19,787 nt of DNA from Thalassiosira profunda (lineage: Eukaryota; Bacillariophyta; Thalassiosirophyceae; Thalassiosirales; Thalassiosiraceae), in contig JALLAP010000105.1 in NCBI GenBank assembly GCA_036939355.1, positions 1 through 19,787 on the forward strand, given 5' to 3'. Below the pieces are notes generated by a model. It saw only the letters and a program-made list of their open reading frames with translations. It did not search any database and was not told the origin of the DNA. Each line of letters starts with the position of its first letter. Position 1 is the stretch's first letter. A program made the position numbers and the translations under genes. Shown piece by piece: positions 16,262-19,787 of the stretch.

Positions 16262-19200
16262 CTATATCCAGGCGGCGTAGCTAGCGGGCATCATGCACAA
16301 TCTTTCCGCGCTGCTCGCAGCATCGACGAGCGACCTCACTTTGACGTCGATGGGTTCAGGGTTCACTACGATTGCCTCGGAGGCAGCATCTTTCACCTCC
16401 CTCGGAGCACATTCCGCAAACCTATCCTGGACAAACTTGACATTGCTCCAGACTCTGTCGGACAGCTGGCGCTCCACCTCCTGCATCTTTTGATCGTTCT
16501 TGGACGAAGACTTGGAAATGTACCACGCCATCACATCGTCCCTCAAAAGGAGGTGGAGGATGGGCCGCAATACATGTTGTTTCGAGTGCATTGCGAAGGA
16601 GGCCGTCGCAAAGGATGGCACAAACACGCCCTCCGACAGAAAAGGCCCCAGGAATTCGGTGATGTTTCTCGTCATGCGGAAGGGCACTTCATGCGCCTCT
16701 AGCAATCCTTGGCTGTAGTGCAAACGGAAGTCCTGCGCAATCACTTTCCCGGTGACAGAGCAGAAGAGCAATCTGCTTGGGTTTCTCTCGACCACCGACA
16801 GCGAGTACTGTTGCGACAATGGCAAACAGTTAGATTTTGCACGAGAAGCAAGAGCAAAAGACATGTGCAATCCCCACTTACCTGAAGGACAGAGTTGACG
16901 GCCAACTGAGAAGCAAACACTTTACGGAACTGAAACAAGCGCTCCGGGGAAGGAATTGCAGACATCATGTAGAGCGACAGCGCGTTCGGAAGGGCCTTAT
17001 CGCAAATATCCTGGTAGGCCTCCAGCTTGGCCTTTTTGGTTGCCTCAGCCTTGGATTCCTCGTCAACATCTCCGAGATCGCCGAGGAGGGAGGCGACCTT
17101 CTCCTGGAACTCGCGGGCCAGGTCGTTGCTCGTGGGGCCCTGCACGTGGCTAAAGACCGACTCCAAGGATTGGTGCGACGCTTCCGTCGCACTCATTCTC
17201 ATGCGCTGAGCAACGGGAATCACCACAGTCGGTCTGACGGTCAAGCGTTTTCTGCAGGCCTGCCTGTCTTGGTGCAGGGCTTTCCTCACGACGTACTGCA
17301 TCTGCGCTGATCGCTCGTCCGTCCTGATGGAATATGGAGCAGCAAGCTGCAGCGAAAATCGATACGTCCGTCCATCGCTCCCGATCATGGAGATCTGGTG
17401 AACGCTCTGCTTCGACGAAGTGCTGGTCAGCTCGAGCGTTTGGTGAAAGCGAACCAGCTTGGCATGGAATTCGGGAAACGGCCTGGAATCCAATACGCTG
17501 GACGACGTTGGCGCGTACTGGCCCGGGATTTCGACCACCGCAGCTCCTCCCCCAGTGTGCCCGCCCAAACCTTCCAACCTCGCTCCGGCAAGAACAGATT
17601 GTGCGCCGGCCTTGGCGGCCAACAACGCAGACGACTTCTTTGGTCGGTACAAGGAATTGTCGAGCGAAGGCTGTGCATCGTGCTGGGAGTTGGACAGAGT
17701 CAGGGATTTCGATTCGCAGGCCCCCGCCCACAGATCTGGCGCCTGGGACGAAAACCAAGACAGGGACGGGGACACCTCCTGCAGAGATGACATGGATGGC
17801 ACCCGCGACATGCCAATCTCGAGCATTTTCTTCCACTTTCCGAGTCTATCGACGAGGTCGCTTTCGTTCATTTCCTCTTTGCTCTCCAGGAAGTCGCTCT
17901 TGAACAACGATGCGTAGGCAGCTTGGAACCGAGCCGATTTACGTGACGACGATCCTTCGGAAAAGAACTTGGCGTCCAGCATCTCCAATGTCTTCATGCA
18001 GGCTTCCACGTGGTCGGAGGTGGGGGTCGGCCCCTTCGTCGAACGTTGCTCCGACTTGGCGGTAACCTTATGCAGCAGCGTCGACATCGAATGCAACAGT
18101 TCGGCTTCGTAGCTGGGCCTGAAACGAACGATGAGATCTTCCAAGACGTATTCTAGTCTCACCCACAACACAGGGTGCGTCTTTCGGAGTGTAGACATGA
18201 ATTCCTCGGCAAATCGCGACGACGATGGCGAATCTTCGTTGTTGGGTGACTTTTGGGTCTTTGATCGCTCAATGTCCCGGCGCTCCAAATAGAATGCCCG
18301 CAGAGCGTAGTACAAAGCCTGCGGATGATCCTTCAGCAGACCAACAAACGGAGCCTTCATTGCTTGGGCCTCAACACGGCACAGACTGGACAGCAACTGG
18401 GGTATCCATGGGAGCCACACCCAGCTCGGCAAGACGGCACTGCGGGTTTCGAACGTGCGACAGAGGTTCCCGTACGTCGTGCCGTCGTTGGCGAGCATGG
18501 ACAAGCACTGCGGGATGTTGTCTCGCGACTCCTCGCTGGGGTCGCAACGAACGGCCTCCAGACTGTGAGGTGAGAAGAGCGACCACGGTGAGAAAACCAC
18601 AGCAAATGAGTCAATGGCAAGCGGTCAGCAACAATTACTCACAAACAGCCCATTGCTTGCACCAAATACAGGTTCTTCTTCTTCGTCGCTTCCTTAGTGC
18701 CCCCTTTTTCGGCGCCAGAGTCTTTGCGTGTGTCTTCAGCCAACGCCGTGCAAAGGCGGCCCCAGTCGATCCAGGCCCGAGCAAAATTTGGGCATATTTG
18801 TACTGAGTGACAATACGCTTGATTCGCTTTGGGTTTCTCGTTCAGCGCATTGAAGAAGCACCCCTTCAGCCGAAACAACTCCGCCTTTTGGTGCGAATTG
18901 AAGTACTGGATGTGCGTGGAGTTGACCATGTTGAGACCATTCTTCGCGTCTTCCGCCGATGACGAGAGCTGGAAATGGACGATTTGTTCCCTCATTCGGA
19001 GGAAGGCGTATTCCACATCCATCGCACTGCTATCGAGGCTGTTCAGGGAAGCGGCCGCTGCCTCCATCAAACCCTGCTTTCTCGCGGCCCTGCCCAACGA
19101 TATGCACGCAAAAGGGCGGTCGTGCAGTGTGGCAATGGTGTTGGGATCGCTCCAGGAANGCCCTGCCCAACGATATGCACGCAAAAGGGCGGTCGTGCAG

Positions 19201-19787
19201 TGTGGCAATGGTGTTGGGATCGCTCCAGGAAAACTGCGCTGTAATGGCGTCAAATACGTGGCTGCGCCACATGAAGACGTCGTCCCACGCACTGAGGCGA
19301 TCGAATGAGCTGGGGAGTCTGTGGCGCCAAGCGCCCAGCAAGCTTTTCATATCAATGATGGTCCGCCTTGCTGCGTGGGATGATGCACTGACCAAGACCT
19401 GACTTGTCTCGCGGAGCTCGACCACCCTTTGGAACTGGTAGAGGAGGCTGTCGTGAGAATTTCCCCCACTGCCAAGCGAAGGCGAAAGCTGCCACTGATT
19501 CAGACAGAGCTGCGCTGTTTGAGCTAGCAAGCCTTCTACCTCTTTGAGTCTTCCATCGTGAATGGCGAGATAGACCTCGGTCATTTTGGTGAGTGCGTCG
19601 CCACCTTCGAGCGATGCCACCACGGAGGGGAACTCAAAGAGGGATCTGACCTCTGCCCAGTCGCTCATTTTCCACGCGCATTCTAGCTGGAGATTCGCGT
19701 CCCCTGTCGAGGTTGCAAAGTCATTGACTAGAGACCACTGGCTCATTTCCTTCTGGCCATCGATCCAGCGTTGCTCCCACAACTCCA
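16262..19787 (-). CDS. TRRAP: TRRAP/Tra1, C-terminal third (FAT, pseudokinase, FATC), partial at window edge
   Basis: TRRAP/Tra1 is the giant PIKK-family pseudokinase that binds activators and recruits the SAGA and NuA4 histone acetyltransferases in the nucleus. Exons on the minus strand are 19787-18643, 18562-16882 and 16807-16262, with 80- and 74-bp GTGAGT/GTAAGT...CAG introns. About 1100 residues are present of a usual ~3700-3800. The FAT domain shows ELWEQRWIDGQKEMSQW, LQLECAWKMSDW, IIDMKSLLGAWRHRLPSSFD, AARKQGLMEAAAASL and WVWLPWIPQLLSSL, all close to human TRRAP. The kinase-like region follows (GSDGRTYRFSLQ, RMRMSATEASHQSL, FRKVFASQLAVNSVLQ); its catalytic GDRH-type site reads VERNPSRLL and the DFG site reads QDFRL, so it is a pseudokinase as expected. 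VPFRMTRNITEFLGP comes next, and the protein ends in a FATC motif, ERLCMMPASYAAWI. The first exon carries a 73-bp frameshifting insertion (72-bp duplication plus N) that I attribute to assembly; collapsing it restores one frame. Confidence 0.94.
19087..19231. repeat. 72-bp perfect direct duplication flanking a single N (probable assembly artefact)
   Basis: Bases 19087-19158 are repeated exactly at 19160-19231, with the window's only ambiguous base (N, 19159) between them. The extra 73 bp shifts the TRRAP reading frame. Removing one copy and the N gives continuous, conserved TRRAP sequence (FACISLGR running into AARKQGL). The pattern suits two overlapping contigs joined by a one-base gap without merging. 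Confidence 0.9.

Noticed and set aside
1..19787. CRISPR arrays, insertion sequences, prophage, tRNA or rRNA genes
   Set aside because: None seen by eye: no regularly spaced repeats, transposase-like frames or recognisable RNA-gene sequence; the gene content is eukaryotic nuclear.

Overview
The window is nuclear DNA from a photosynthetic stramenopile, most likely a centric diatom close to Thalassiosira (inference). The reasons are: spliced genes with short GT-AG introns, mostly 71-92 bp; an AFAP plastid-import motif on one protein; diatom-type RING-like/Sel1 and leucine-rich-repeat proteins; and two cilium/basal-body genes, which fits a lineage with flagellated cells such as centric diatom sperm. 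Nothing looks bacterial or viral. Genes are dense on both strands, with intergenic gaps of about 30 to 690 bp.

Left part (1-5383). The 5' end of the mitochondrial complex I 24-kDa subunit gene (NDUFV2, minus strand) leaves the window at base 1. It is head-to-head with a plastid-targeted arsenite methyltransferase gene (683-1995, plus). Tail-to-tail with that gene is a long, acidic, mostly disordered protein with a C-terminal coiled coil (2237-5383, minus), which I do not recognise.

Middle (5384-12644). A possible small tail-anchored Cys-rich protein (6019-6270) precedes a CEP131/AZI1-like basal-body protein (6428-8100, plus, one intron). Only 28 bp away, and convergent, is a predicted single-pass membrane protein with a six-cysteine ShKT-like ectodomain (8129-9180, minus). 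Just upstream of it on the same strand is an intronless DNAAF5/HEATR2 gene for a dynein-arm assembly factor (9285-12644).

Right part (12645-19787). A leucine-rich-repeat-like gene (13331-14752) and a RING-like/Sel1-repeat gene (14875-16015) lie in tandem on the plus strand. Each is preceded by a copy of the same roughly 230-260 bp sequence with intron-like ends. The last gene, on the minus strand, is the C-terminal third or so of TRRAP/Tra1, the giant pseudokinase scaffold of SAGA and NuA4. It is interrupted by a 72-bp exact duplication around a single N that looks like an assembly join error.

These are mostly unrelated housekeeping and lineage-specific genes and do not form one system. The points most worth checking are the repeated intron-like cassette and the possible LRR-RING read-through gene, the pairing of two ciliary genes, the plastid address of the arsenic enzyme, the unrecognised disordered protein and the small Cys-rich tail-anchored ORF.
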